Shown here: in pieces, positions 17,308 to 25,260 of the stretch | Layout: each line of letters opens with the position of its first letter | Position numbering within the stretch: position 1 is the stretch's first letter | Assembly: GCA_015075275.1 (NCBI GenBank) | Contig: JABTUU010000001.1 | Span: 248,001 to 312,000, forward strand | Reading direction: 5' to 3' | DNA from: Anaerolineales bacterium | Lineage (GTDB): Bacteria; Chloroflexota; Anaerolineae; Anaerolineales; Villigracilaceae | Length of the DNA stretch: 64,000 bases | Notes under the pieces: generated by a model | Databases searched by the model: none | The model's input: the letters and a program-made list of their open reading frames with translations, nothing else | Told to the model about the DNA's origin: nothing | Program-made: the position numbers and the translations under genes

Positions 17308-18159
17308 ATGGATATTCGCGCAGGCACTATCGCCGCGGCGTTCATGGCTATTGTTGGCGCGTTATGGGTCTTTGTTACAGGGGTGCGCGCGTTGCAGTCG
17401 GCGAGGCGTCTTACTTATTATCGCATCAAACGTCAGCGTGTGCGAAGCGGATGGATTACGCTCCTTAGCGCGACCTTGTTGATGGCGTTAGGGGCGTGGT
17501 TGTCTATTTTTGGCGAGCCGGTAGCGTATCGGTATTTCCCGCCGTCGCCGACGGTTACGCTTACGCCCACCATTACCCTCACGCCGACGATCACGCTTAC
17601 GCCCACTATTACTCTTGTGCCGACGATCACGCTAACGCCTGCCGTCACTGATACGCCGCCGTTTACGCCTACGCCGTTTATCCCGCCTGCGATTGAGGCG
17701 TTATTCGAAAGCGTAGTCACGCCCGACTCGGGCGCGGCATTCAGCCCGTTGCAGTTTACGCTTAACTGTGCGAACTTCCTCAATTTTGAAGCGGCGGCAG
17801 TCTTCCAGACCCCGATTCGATATATGTGCGCGGTGTTCTCTTATGCGAATATGACGCCCGGCGCGCAGTGGACTGCGCTTTGGTATCGCGATGGTAAACT
17901 GGTTCACTATGAAACGATCCCGTGGGACGGTGAAACCGGCGGATATGGATTTGCCGACTGGGAAGCGCCGCCTAGCGAATGGTTGCCTGGCGATTATGAA
18001 GTTCAAATTTTTGTCGGGTTGGAACACAAAGTAGTTGGGCGCTTCGCCGTACAAGGAGACACGCCGACGCCCATCTCAACGCTTTCGCCGACCCCTACGT
18101 TAACGCATACCGCTGTCGTGCCCCTTCCTGCGGGGACGACTGCCGTCGGAACCCCGTAG
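17308..18159 (+). CDS. Membrane-anchored protein with Thr/Pro repeat linker and extracytoplasmic beta domain
   Basis: A 283-residue protein with two N-terminal transmembrane segments (about residues 5-27 and 48-68), a TLTPTI-type repeat linker (about 80-125) and a C-terminal domain with LWYRDGKLVHYETIPWDGETG and LPGDYEVQIFVG, a beta-sandwich-like pattern seen in secreted Chloroflexota proteins. The tail is again Thr/Pro-rich. I chose ATG 17308 because TATAAT sits seven bases upstream; the frame is open back to 17221. DNA 17551-17640 encodes the repeat as tandem ACGCTTACGCCC-like units. Function unknown. Confidence 0.78.
   Translation: MDIRAGTIAAAFMAIVGALWVFVTGVRALQSARRLTYYRIKRQRVRSGWITLLSATLLMALGAWLSIFGEPVAYRYFPPSPTVTLTPTITLTPTITLTPTITLVPTITLTPAVTDTPPFTPTPFIPPAIEALFESVVTPDSGAAFSPLQFTLNCANFLNFEAAAVFQTPIRYMCAVFSYANMTPGAQWTALWYRDGKLVHYETIPWDGETGGYGFADWEAPPSEWLPGDYEVQIFVGLEHKVVGRFAVQGDTPTPISTLSPTPTLTHTAVVPLPAGTTAVGTP
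17551..17640 (+). repeat. Tandem repeat encoding TLTPTI units
   Basis: About five degenerate 18-base units (ACGCTTACGCCCACCATT and variants) encode TLTPTI/TLVPTI. It is a coding linker repeat that could vary in copy number between strains. Confidence 0.75.
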
Positions 18160-18201
18160 ATCGTCTCACTCTCAACTTAAGATGCAAATAGGATAACCGC
18201 T

Positions 18202-18690
18202 ATGACTAAAAAATCATTTCAAGAGTACTACCCTGAACCGTTCGCGCATTGCTATGGATGCGGCACGCTCAATGAATACGGCTTGCATATTCAAAGTTAT
18301 TGGGACGGCGACGAATCGGTCTGCCATTTTATGCCTAAACCGTATCACATCGCTATTCCCGGATATGTGTATGGCGGACTGCTCGCGTCTCTAATTGATT
18401 GTCACGGCACCGGCACAGCCGCGGCGGCGCTCTACAAGGCGGCAAAAGAACGAGACTCGAATGCCGAACCGAACACGCGCACGCTCACTGCGTCTTTGCA
18501 TGTAGATTACCTTAAGCCGACCCCGCTTGGCGTCGAGCTTGAAGTGCGCGGTAAGGTGAAGGAGTTGACTGGGCGTAAAGCGGTGATCGAGGAGTGGATT
18601 CTTGCTAATGGCGTGACGACTGTGCGCGGAGAAGTTATCGCAGTGCAAGTACCCGAGTCGCTGGTAGATGAGTTGTTGCAGGGAAAATAG
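18202..18690 (+). CDS. PaaI/YbgC-like hotdog-fold thioesterase
   Basis: A 162-residue single hotdog domain. PFAHCYGCGTLNEYGLHIQSY at the N-terminus and IPGYVYGGLLASLIDCHGTGTAAAA around the central helix match the PaaI-type acyl-CoA thioesterase superfamily, where the Asp in the helix is the usual catalytic acid. TASLHVDYLKPTPLG completes the fold. The substrate is unknown. It ends at a strong bidirectional terminator. Confidence 0.88.
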   Translation: MTKKSFQEYYPEPFAHCYGCGTLNEYGLHIQSYWDGDESVCHFMPKPYHIAIPGYVYGGLLASLIDCHGTGTAAAALYKAAKERDSNAEPNTRTLTASLHVDYLKPTPLGVELEVRGKVKELTGRKAVIEEWILANGVTTVRGEVIAVQVPESLVDELLQGK

Positions 18691-18700
18691 AGAAACGTAT

Positions 18701-18736
18701 AAAACTCCGAGGTTTCGCGACCTCGGAGTTTTTATT
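18701..18736. terminator. Bidirectional terminator
   Basis: AACTCCGAGGT and ACCTCGGAGTT pair around TTCGCG, with A-rich and T-rich flanks on both sides. It serves the thioesterase gene and the convergent chelatase gene. Confidence 0.9.
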
Positions 18737-19643
18737 ATTTCTTCGCCGGCTTTGCCATTTCGTCGCGCACGGTATAGTACAGGTTCTCCGCTTTCAATTC
18801 ATTCAGCGAATAACACGGCGCCTTAAGGTGATCTGCCAATTGTTGCGCGAGTCCTTGATCGAAGGCGGCGTGTTCCATGTTGATGACCACGCATTTGATC
18901 TTTTCGTTGGCAATCAGTTCGGCAAATTTGAAAGATTCTTCCTGCGGCGGCAACGCGCCCAAAGAAACGTTGCCTGCGCCGTCGGTTAGAACGATGAGCA
19001 ACGGTTCAATATCTGGATGATGTAATTTTTCTTGCCGCAATACATCCGTTGCCATGAACAAGCCGGCGGAGAGCGGCGTCTTCCCGCCGACAGGGATATC
19101 CATCAAGGCGCGTTGAGCAAGTTGCACAGAGTTGGTGGGGGGCAGAACGAGCGTGGCGCGGTCTTTTTGGAAGACGATTAAGCCTACGCGGTCGCGGCGT
19201 TGATAAGCGTCTGTCAATAGAGATAAGATCGCCCCTTTGGTCGCGTTCATGCGTTCCGCTACTGCCATAGACCATGAAGCGTCCACTAGAAATAATACAA
19301 GGTTTGCGACGCGTTTGACGCGTATCTTACGCTGCAGGTCGCCTTTTTCGATAGCAAAGGCGAGGCGCTTGCGTTTCTCAACGCGTTGTTTTTGATACGG
19401 CGCGGCGGCGCGGAAGGTAGCGTCGAAAGCGATATCATCCTTTTTGTCGCCAGCGGGGCGCGCTTTAATATAGCGCCCGTGCTTGCGTTCGGTTTTGGTC
19501 AGCGAGCGCCGCCCGGCGTGCTTGCGCGCAAGTTTATCGAGAGGAGTGTTGAGTTTGCGCGGTTGGAACTTCTCGCCAGCGCTGATCTTTTGTCCGCCTT
19601 CCCACCAATTGGCGCTGGCGTTGGCGAACACATTTTGCGGCAT
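18735..19643 (-). CDS. Chelatase VWA half (BchD/ChlD C-terminal part), reached by -1 frameshift
   Basis: Von Willebrand A domain of a Mg/Co-chelatase-type protein; the first in-frame ATG gives 302 residues. The MIDAS motif DASWSMA (DxSxS) and TDGAGNVS are intact. Upstream of this ATG the same frame is open back through the A9 run at the end of the ATPase gene and encodes LRLEDEREEGAPEGKPEP, an acidic Pro-rich linker like that joining ATPase and VWA halves in single-chain chelatases. The natural product is therefore probably a fusion of about 690 residues made by -1 frameshifting. No clear RBS precedes ATG 19643. No large CobN/ChlH subunit is in the window. Confidence 0.85.
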   Translation of the reverse strand: MPQNVFANASANWWEGGQKISAGEKFQPRKLNTPLDKLARKHAGRRSLTKTERKHGRYIKARPAGDKKDDIAFDATFRAAAPYQKQRVEKRKRLAFAIEKGDLQRKIRVKRVANLVLFLVDASWSMAVAERMNATKGAILSLLTDAYQRRDRVGLIVFQKDRATLVLPPTNSVQLAQRALMDIPVGGKTPLSAGLFMATDVLRQEKLHHPDIEPLLIVLTDGAGNVSLGALPPQEESFKFAELIANEKIKCVVINMEHAAFDQGLAQQLADHLKAPCYSLNELKAENLYYTVRDEMAKPAKK

Positions 19644-19693
19644 CGGTTCTGGTTTGCCTTCCGGCGCGCCTTCCTCGCGCTCATCCTCGAGCC

Positions 19694-19710
19694 TTAAGTT
19701 TTTTTTTCTT
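19694..19710 (-). other. Probable -1 frameshift site (A9 run) between chelatase halves
   Basis: On the minus strand the end of the ATPase frame reads GAA GAA AAA AAA ACT TAA, with nine consecutive A (19699-19707) directly before the stop. A -1 slip on A-AAA-AAA continues into the VWA frame as AAC TTA AGG CTC GAG GAT. Programmed frameshifting has been proposed for chlD-type chelatase genes. A sequencing error or true mutation is the alternative. Confidence 0.75.
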
Positions 19711-20797
19711 CGGATTGATTCTGCGAGGCTTCAGTTTGGTCGGATTCAGCCTCTTCCTCCGGCGTGGATTGCCCCGCCAATTGTTCGATGCGCTCTTGCA
19801 GTTGCTCGGTCGTCATCTCTGCCTGTTGGAAGGGCGTGCGCTTGATGCGATGTGGCAACGCCAATTCAGCCGCCAGCGCAATATCGTGATCGGTGATCTT
19901 TGTCCGACCTTCAAATGCGGCTTGAGCGCGCGCAGCCTTCAAGATAACCAGATCGGCGCGATGACCGTCCACGTTGAGAGAGCTCGTCAGCGCCGCAATA
20001 GACAGCAGATCGCGGCTGGTATGTTTTACCTCGCTGACGAGTTCGCGCGCGGCGGCGATCTGATGCGACAACTCAGTCTCTTGCGACGCCCATTGTTGGC
20101 GGAAGGCTTCTGCGTCTCGCTCGAAAGCGATGTTGCGTTCCATGATCGTCACGCGGTCGCGCGCATTGTGGATGCCGATGATATCTACGGATAAAGCGAA
20201 GCGATCCAGCAATTGCGGGCGCAGTTCGCCTTCTTCAGGATTCATCGTTCCGACGAGGATAAAGCGCGCAGGATGCGAGAAGGAAATCCCCTCGCGTTCG
20301 ACCATATTGACGCCCATCGCGGCAGAGTCGAGTAGAACGTCCACCACGTGATCGTCGAGCAGGTTAACTTCGTCAATGTAGAGCAGTCCACGATTTGCGC
20401 CGGCGAGTACGCCCGGTTCAAAGTGGCGTTCGCCTTTTTGGATGGCTTGCTCAATATCCAACGTGCCGACTACGCGGTCTTCTGTGGCGGAAACGGGCAG
20501 GTTAACAAACGGCGTCGGGCGAACGTGCGAGGGAATCGTTTTGCGCTTCGCGAATCGTTCTTTGCATTCAGTGCACCAGGAATTGGGTTTATCCGGGTCG
20601 CAACCGAAACGGCAGTCATCCACTACTTTGACGTTAGGCAACAGCGCGGCAAGCGATCGCGCCGCGGTAGATTTAGCGGTGCCTCGTTCGCCGCGAATCA
20701 ACACGCCGCCGATACGCGTATCTACGGCGTTCAAAATGAGAGCGCGTCTCATGCGCTCTTGTCCTACAATGGCGGTAAAGGGGAAAATAGGGGGCAT
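19694..20797 (-). CDS. Chelatase AAA+ ATPase half (BchI/ChlI-like)
   Basis: AAA+ motor of a Mg- or Co-chelatase. The 367 residues contain Walker A GERGTAKST, Walker B LLYIDEVNLLDD, the sensor segment VGTMNPEEGELRPQLLDRFAL, and a CRFGCDPDKPNSWCTEC Cys-rich loop typical of the single-gene putative cobaltochelatase group. GGAG stands eight bases before ATG 20797. The frame ends immediately after an A9 run; the -1 frame continues into the VWA domain, so this ORF may give both a short ATPase subunit and, after frameshift, an ATPase-VWA fusion. Metal specificity cannot be told from the sequence. Confidence 0.92.
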   Translation of the reverse strand: MPPIFPFTAIVGQERMRRALILNAVDTRIGGVLIRGERGTAKSTAARSLAALLPNVKVVDDCRFGCDPDKPNSWCTECKERFAKRKTIPSHVRPTPFVNLPVSATEDRVVGTLDIEQAIQKGERHFEPGVLAGANRGLLYIDEVNLLDDHVVDVLLDSAAMGVNMVEREGISFSHPARFILVGTMNPEEGELRPQLLDRFALSVDIIGIHNARDRVTIMERNIAFERDAEAFRQQWASQETELSHQIAAARELVSEVKHTSRDLLSIAALTSSLNVDGHRADLVILKAARAQAAFEGRTKITDHDIALAAELALPHRIKRTPFQQAEMTTEQLQERIEQLAGQSTPEEEAESDQTEASQNQSEEKKT

Positions 20798-20944
20798 TGA
20801 TTAACTCCAAGGAATGATTATAACGCGTGTTTCATAGCGAAGCGAATTTGGTTTAATGGAGAGCGCCGATGCCGCGTTTTTGTCGCGCTCGTTCTTCTCG
20901 TTGCTTTGCGATCTAAGAAGCGGAAGAGAACTGGCGCGGGCGGG

Positions 20945-20973
20945 TTGTCAAGTTGTTCAATCGCTTGTATAAT
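20945..20973 (+). promoter_or_regulatory. Sigma-70-like promoter of the S1-domain gene
   Basis: TTGTCA at 20945-20950 and TATAAT at 20968-20973 with a 17-base spacer give a leader of about 25 bases before the GTG start. Confidence 0.75.
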
Positions 20974-21005
20974 CCCGCTTACATTCTATCCAACCGGAGC
21001 ATCAT

Positions 21006-22283
21006 GTGACTGACCAGAATCAAGCCCTGCCCGCCCAAGGGAGCGAGTTAAACCAGCAGGGAGAATTAAAAGAAAATAATCATCAAACGATGGAGTCTTT
21101 GCTTCAAGGGCAAGACTTAAATATTGACTTGCCTAAATCGGGCGAGATCCGCAAGGGGACGATTGCGCGCATTAGCCAAAGTGAAATTTTTATCAGCATC
21201 GGCGCTAAATCGGAAGGCGTGGTTTCCAACCGCGAGTTAGATCAGTTGACCGCAGACGAACGCGCAGCGCTGCAAGTGGGGCAGGAGGTGCATGCGTTCG
21301 TGATCCGCCCGGAAGATGCGAACGGAAATGTCGTCTTGTCTTTGAAGCGAGCGCGAGAGCATCTTTCATGGGAGAACGCGGAGAAATTCGCCGCCGACGG
21401 TTCCATCCTCGAAAGCAAAATCGTTGGGTTTAATAAAGGCGGGTTGATCGCCGAAGTGGAAGGCTTGCGCGGTTTTGTGCCAGCTTCGCAGATCGGCGCA
21501 TTGCGTCGCGCCCAAATTGCCGGCGACACGCCTGAACAAAAATATCAAAAGATGATCGGGCAGCCTATCTCCGTCCGTGTGATCGAGGTGGATCGCGAAC
21601 GACAACGACTGATCCTTTCCGAACGAGCGGCAAGTTCTGAGTCGCGACAGTCGTTGAAAGAACGCGTGATTGACGAATTGGAAGAGGGCAAGGTCTATAG
21701 CGGGCGCGTGACCAGCCTTGCGAATTTTGGCGCGTTCATTAACGTGAACGGCGCGGATGGGCTTGTGCACCTCTCCGAAATTTCGTGGGATCATATCGAG
21801 CATCCGCGCGAAGCGTTGGAAGTGGGGCAGGAAGTTCAAGTGAAAGTGATCAATGTGGATCGCGAGAAAAAACGCATCGGGCTTTCCATCCGCGCTTTGT
21901 TAGACGACCCGTGGCGTTCGCGTATCGAGAAATACAGCGTAGGGCAGCTGGTCGAAGGCAAGATCACGCGTTTGACGAAGTTCGGCGCTTTTGCCCGCCT
22001 CGACGACGACGTAGAAGGTTTAATCCATATTTCAGAACTTGCCGATCATCGCGTTGAACATCCAAAAGAAGTGCTTAAAGAAGGCGATGTGAAGACGTTG
22101 CGCGTCATTCGCATTGAACCCGACCAGCATCGCGTTGGGCTTAGCCTGCGCAAAGTGGATTCTGCCGCGTTCGCCGATAAAGACTTTAAACTGCTCGCCG
22201 CTGAATTCGATGTAGAGGAGGGCGGCGAAGCGCCAAACGAAATGCCGTCTGATGCGCGGACGGAAGGCGCCGAGGAGAATTAA
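21006..22283 (+). CDS. S1 RNA-binding domain protein (ribosomal protein S1-like)
   Basis: A 425-residue protein with four S1 domains: KGTIARISQSEIFISIGAKS (about residue 48), ESKIVGFNKGGLIAEVEGLRG (about 137), YSGRVTSLANFGAFINVNGA (about 230) and VEGKITRLTKFGAFARLDDD (about 315). This matches short S1 proteins of non-proteobacterial phyla, which bring mRNA to the 30S subunit. The start is GTG 21006, with CCGGAGC upstream. The first 40 residues are Gln-rich and the C-terminus acidic. It has its own promoter and terminator. Polynucleotide phosphorylase or other S1 proteins are excluded by the lack of any second domain type. Confidence 0.92.
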   Translation: MTDQNQALPAQGSELNQQGELKENNHQTMESLLQGQDLNIDLPKSGEIRKGTIARISQSEIFISIGAKSEGVVSNRELDQLTADERAALQVGQEVHAFVIRPEDANGNVVLSLKRAREHLSWENAEKFAADGSILESKIVGFNKGGLIAEVEGLRGFVPASQIGALRRAQIAGDTPEQKYQKMIGQPISVRVIEVDRERQRLILSERAASSESRQSLKERVIDELEEGKVYSGRVTSLANFGAFINVNGADGLVHLSEISWDHIEHPREALEVGQEVQVKVINVDREKKRIGLSIRALLDDPWRSRIEKYSVGQLVEGKITRLTKFGAFARLDDDVEGLIHISELADHRVEHPKEVLKEGDVKTLRVIRIEPDQHRVGLSLRKVDSAAFADKDFKLLAAEFDVEEGGEAPNEMPSDARTEGAEEN

Positions 22284-22285
22284 TC

Positions 22286-22312
22286 AACGCCCCGCTGGCG
22301 CGGGGCGTTTTT
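22286..22312 (+). terminator. Rho-independent terminator of the S1 gene
   Basis: ACGCCCCGC and GCGGGGCGT flank a TGGC loop and precede a T5 run. It ends seven bases before the dipeptidase ATG. Confidence 0.9.
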
Positions 22313-22318
22313 CATACC

Positions 22319-23416
22319 ATGCCGCTTATTATCGATTCGCATCAAGACCTCGCATGGAATATGCTCGCGTATCAACGCGATTACTCGCGTCCGCTGGCTG
22401 AGACGCGCCGTCTTGAAATTGGCACAACCATCCCTGAACGAAACGGGCAGTCGCTTCTCGGCTGGGATGAATATCAGCGCGGTAATGTCGCGGTTGTTTT
22501 TTCAACGCTGTTCGCCGCGCCTGCGCGCAGAAGAGATTTGGAAGGCACGCTGTGGTATCCCGATTTTGATGTTGCGCGCAAACTATATCGCGATCAGCTT
22601 CATCTCTATCATCAATGGACGGACGAACATCCCGATCAGTTTCGCCTGATCGCCTCAACTGCCGAGCTGGAGGAAGTCGTTCAGCGTTGGTCGCAGCCTG
22701 CCGAAGAAAGCGGAAGCCGTCCTGTGGGCTTGGTGGCGCTGATGGAAGGCGCGGAAGGAATTCGCTCGCCGAAGGAATTGCCTGAATGGTGGGAGTTGGG
22801 TTTACGGATAATTGGTCTGGCATGGACCGGCACGCGCTATTGTGGCGGGACGAATGAACCCGGCCCGCTCACGAAAGAAGGGCGCGAATTGATCTCTGCT
22901 ATGGAAGACTTTGGCTTCGCGTTAGACATCAGCCACATGGATGAAGCGGCAGCGCTTGAGTCGCTGGAGCGTTATGAAGGCACGCTGCTGGCAAGTCATT
23001 CCAATTGCGCCGCGCTGATGAAAGGTTCCACGTCAAATCGCCACGTCTCGGATCGCGTGATCGAAGCGCTGATCGAGCGCGGCGGTGTGATTGGCTCGAC
23101 ACCGTATAATTCTTTCTTGAAGGTCGGTTGGTCGAGCCGCGCCGGAAGTCGCCGCGAGGAGGTGCCGTTGGATGCTTACATTGCGCATATTGATCATGTT
23201 TGTCAGTTGGCAGGGAACTCGTTGCATGCCGGCATCGGCTCCGATTTTGACGGCGGTTTTGGCGCGCAATCTGTCCCGATGGGGTTAGATTCGATCGGCG
23301 ATATGCAGCGCGTCGGGGAAAATTTGGCGGAACGAGGCTATGCCGAAGCGGATATTGCGAACATCTTAGGCGGCAACTGGCTGCGATTCCTTCGAAATAA
23401 TTTTCCCGCGACATGA
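22319..23416 (+). CDS. Membrane dipeptidase-like peptidase (M19 family)
   Basis: Zinc dipeptidase of the amidohydrolase fold, cleaving dipeptides (M19 includes renal dipeptidase). Metal-site motifs are visible: DSHQDLAW (N-terminal HxD), EGAEGIRS (bridging Glu), LLASHSNC (His), and GIGSDFDGGFG with the catalytic-site Asp. At 365 residues the length is normal. No signal peptide is seen, so it is cytoplasmic. ATG 22319 follows a terminator by only six bases and lacks an RBS, so translation may depend on read-through. Its stop overlaps the next gene's start (ATGA). Confidence 0.88.
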   Translation: MPLIIDSHQDLAWNMLAYQRDYSRPLAETRRLEIGTTIPERNGQSLLGWDEYQRGNVAVVFSTLFAAPARRRDLEGTLWYPDFDVARKLYRDQLHLYHQWTDEHPDQFRLIASTAELEEVVQRWSQPAEESGSRPVGLVALMEGAEGIRSPKELPEWWELGLRIIGLAWTGTRYCGGTNEPGPLTKEGRELISAMEDFGFALDISHMDEAAALESLERYEGTLLASHSNCAALMKGSTSNRHVSDRVIEALIERGGVIGSTPYNSFLKVGWSSRAGSRREEVPLDAYIAHIDHVCQLAGNSLHAGIGSDFDGGFGAQSVPMGLDSIGDMQRVGENLAERGYAEADIANILGGNWLRFLRNNFPAT

Positions 23417-23862
23417 GCATGGAGCCGGGTTTTCGTATTTCATATATCCGTATTCGCTTTAGCTTAATCACGGCGGCGGTCGGGCTTTTCGTCTTCATCG
23501 TCGGCGCGAAGCCGAATTGGTTCGGCTGGGATCGAAGCCCGGTAGTAGGCTTCATCCAAATCGCCGTCTTTCTGATCGGGCTTGCGATGATTTGCGTGGG
23601 GGGCTATGTGGGCTTATTGGCGTTGTGGGGGACTCGGCAACGCAGCATTCTTGCCGATATCGGCTCGCGGCTCGTCAGCACAGGCTACGTCATCGCTGTC
23701 TTTACCGGCATGGCGGATATCTTCGGCTTGGGAACGCAACCGTTGCCGATGGTGCCTTATTTTGGTCCATGGCAATCGAAAGGCGTGTTAATCGGTCAGA
23801 TCGTGATTGTGATCGGATTGTTGATGATGGTTCCGTACCGCTCGTTCGTTGAAGAGCGATAA
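23413..23862 (+). CDS. Four-span membrane protein, unknown function
   Basis: A 149-residue protein with four hydrophobic segments (about residues 15-32, 45-72, 90-108, 118-140). It overlaps the dipeptidase by an ATGA junction, so the two are translationally coupled. I recognise no family; a charged C-terminus (YRSFVEER) is likely cytoplasmic. Confidence 0.75.
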   Translation: MSMEPGFRISYIRIRFSLITAAVGLFVFIVGAKPNWFGWDRSPVVGFIQIAVFLIGLAMICVGGYVGLLALWGTRQRSILADIGSRLVSTGYVIAVFTGMADIFGLGTQPLPMVPYFGPWQSKGVLIGQIVIVIGLLMMVPYRSFVEER

Positions 23863-23882
23863 CCCGGCGCGGCTTTTTAGAT

Positions 23883-24824
23883 TCACGTTTCGTCTTCGTC
23901 GTTTTCAGCGAATGTTTCTGTGTCTTCAGTATCGCCCTCGATTTCGATCATTTCAACAGGGGCGGGAGGAGGCGTGATCTTATATTCTTCTTCCCACTTT
24001 TTGGCAAATGCAACATCAACGCCTTTATAGCGAATCATCAAGAGCGTTGCGCCTATTATCGCCATCAACGCGGAGAACAGCGCCGAATAACTGAAGCCTA
24101 ACTCAGCAATCTTTGGCTGATCGGGGCGGAAGAGTTCGATCCACGTGCGCCCAACTCCGGCGAAGATTAACCAGCCGGCGAACAGAGTTCCGGGCTTGAG
24201 TTGTTTCTCATAGCGGCGAGATAGCCACAGGAGAAGCCCTGCCGCGCTAAGGTTCCAGATCATCTCGTAAGCGAAGGTGGGGTGAAAGCGTGTGGATTCG
24301 GGCAGCGACATAAACTGGGCAAGGCGGTTCTTCATCGCGATCGGAATCCCCCATGGGAGCGTGGTCGGCGGTCCGTATAACTCTTGATTAACGAAATTGC
24401 CGAGCCGCCCGATGGCTTGACCAATCAGCAAGCCCGGCCCAGCCATATCGAGATACAACCATGGATCGAGTTTATTTTTATGAATGAACCGTAATAAAAC
24501 CGCGCCGCCGAACAGGAAGCCGCCGAAGATATGCAACCCGCCCTCGCGCAGATTCAAGATTTCGATAGGGTTCTCCACATAAATAAGATTGCCCCCTAGC
24601 GTGGCATTTGCAACGAACCACAAGCGCGCGCCTGTAATGCCGACCAGCACCACGCCGATGAGCGCGTCCCAAAATTTCTCGCTGTCTTCGCCGTGTCGCT
24701 TAAGACCGCGCTCTACGATCAACGAGCCGACCAGCACGCCGGTCATAACGATCAAACCGTACCAGTACACGGGGAATTCATAGCCAAACAGGCGAATTGT
24801 AAATATCACAGGGTTGATTAACAT
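23883..24824 (-). CDS. lgt: Prolipoprotein diacylglyceryl transferase
   Basis: Integral membrane enzyme transferring diacylglycerol from phosphatidylglycerol to the lipobox Cys of prolipoproteins, the first step of lipoprotein maturation; it would serve the lipoproteins in this window. Seven hydrophobic segments are present, with the Lgt signature GRLGNFVNQELYG (Arg and Asn essential) and the conserved HPTFAYE segment. ATG 24824 has GAGGAAA upstream; an in-frame ATG four codons earlier does not. The 313 residues end in an acidic Glu/Asp/Thr tail (about 30 residues) not typical of the family. Confidence 0.95.
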   Translation of the reverse strand: MLINPVIFTIRLFGYEFPVYWYGLIVMTGVLVGSLIVERGLKRHGEDSEKFWDALIGVVLVGITGARLWFVANATLGGNLIYVENPIEILNLREGGLHIFGGFLFGGAVLLRFIHKNKLDPWLYLDMAGPGLLIGQAIGRLGNFVNQELYGPPTTLPWGIPIAMKNRLAQFMSLPESTRFHPTFAYEMIWNLSAAGLLLWLSRRYEKQLKPGTLFAGWLIFAGVGRTWIELFRPDQPKIAELGFSYSALFSALMAIIGATLLMIRYKGVDVAFAKKWEEEYKITPPPAPVEMIEIEGDTEDTETFAENDEDET

Positions 24825-24878
24825 GGGTTTCCTCAAAAAGAGAGTTTAAGATTGCGATCGCTATGCGAGAACCATGAG

Positions 24879-24884
24879 ATTATA
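24879..24884 (-). promoter_or_regulatory. -10 box upstream of lgt
   Basis: TATAAT on the minus strand, 54 bases before the lgt ATG. No convincing -35 hexamer is seen at the normal distance. Confidence 0.45.
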
Positions 24885-24926
24885 ACATCGCCATAGCGCG
24901 TCTGCGCGCAGAGCGAAGAAATCCGG

Positions 24927-24969
24927 AAAGGCTTTTCCATAGGCGTTCCTTGACAATGGAAAAGCCTTT
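24927..24969. other. 14-bp perfect hairpin in the lgt/rho intergenic region
   Basis: AAAGGCTTTTCCAT (24927-24940) and ATGGAAAAGCCTTT (24956-24969) pair perfectly around a 15-base loop. It lies between the lgt -10 box and the rho promoter and lacks a T-run, so it is not an obvious terminator. The rest of 24837-25260 holds the two promoters and a rho leader of about 200 bases; I see no gene in it. Confidence 0.6.
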
Positions 24970-25026
24970 GAAAAGTCTTTGTTTACAAATTTGAAGAGAG
25001 TCGGATTAAAAATTCCGGAAATCTGC

Positions 25027-25055
25027 TTGCGTCTCGGGCTTGATGGCGCTATAAT
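25027..25055 (+). promoter_or_regulatory. Candidate rho promoter
   Basis: TTGCGT at 25027-25032 and TATAAT at 25050-25055 with a 17-base spacer. The predicted leader of about 200 bases is long, which would suit the autoregulation by attenuation known for rho in other bacteria. Confidence 0.55.
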
Positions 25056-25260
25056 AGCAATATTCCCAGCGGCTGACAGTTTATTGATTCGAATTATTAA
25101 TATTGGCGACAATCTCATCACGCAACTTTAACGTAAGACGACCTTGATTGAAGAAAACCCATACCCGCAGATAAATTAAGGACTTCCCACCAGCGCTTTA
25201 CAGGCGTTCTTTTGGTTTGCCGGCGGTTCTACACAAATCCAACTACAGTAGAGAAAAATA

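Noticed and set aside
22319..22345. Leaderless start for the dipeptidase gene
   Set aside because: No -10 box at the expected distance; the S1 terminator occupies the site. Initiation mode left open.
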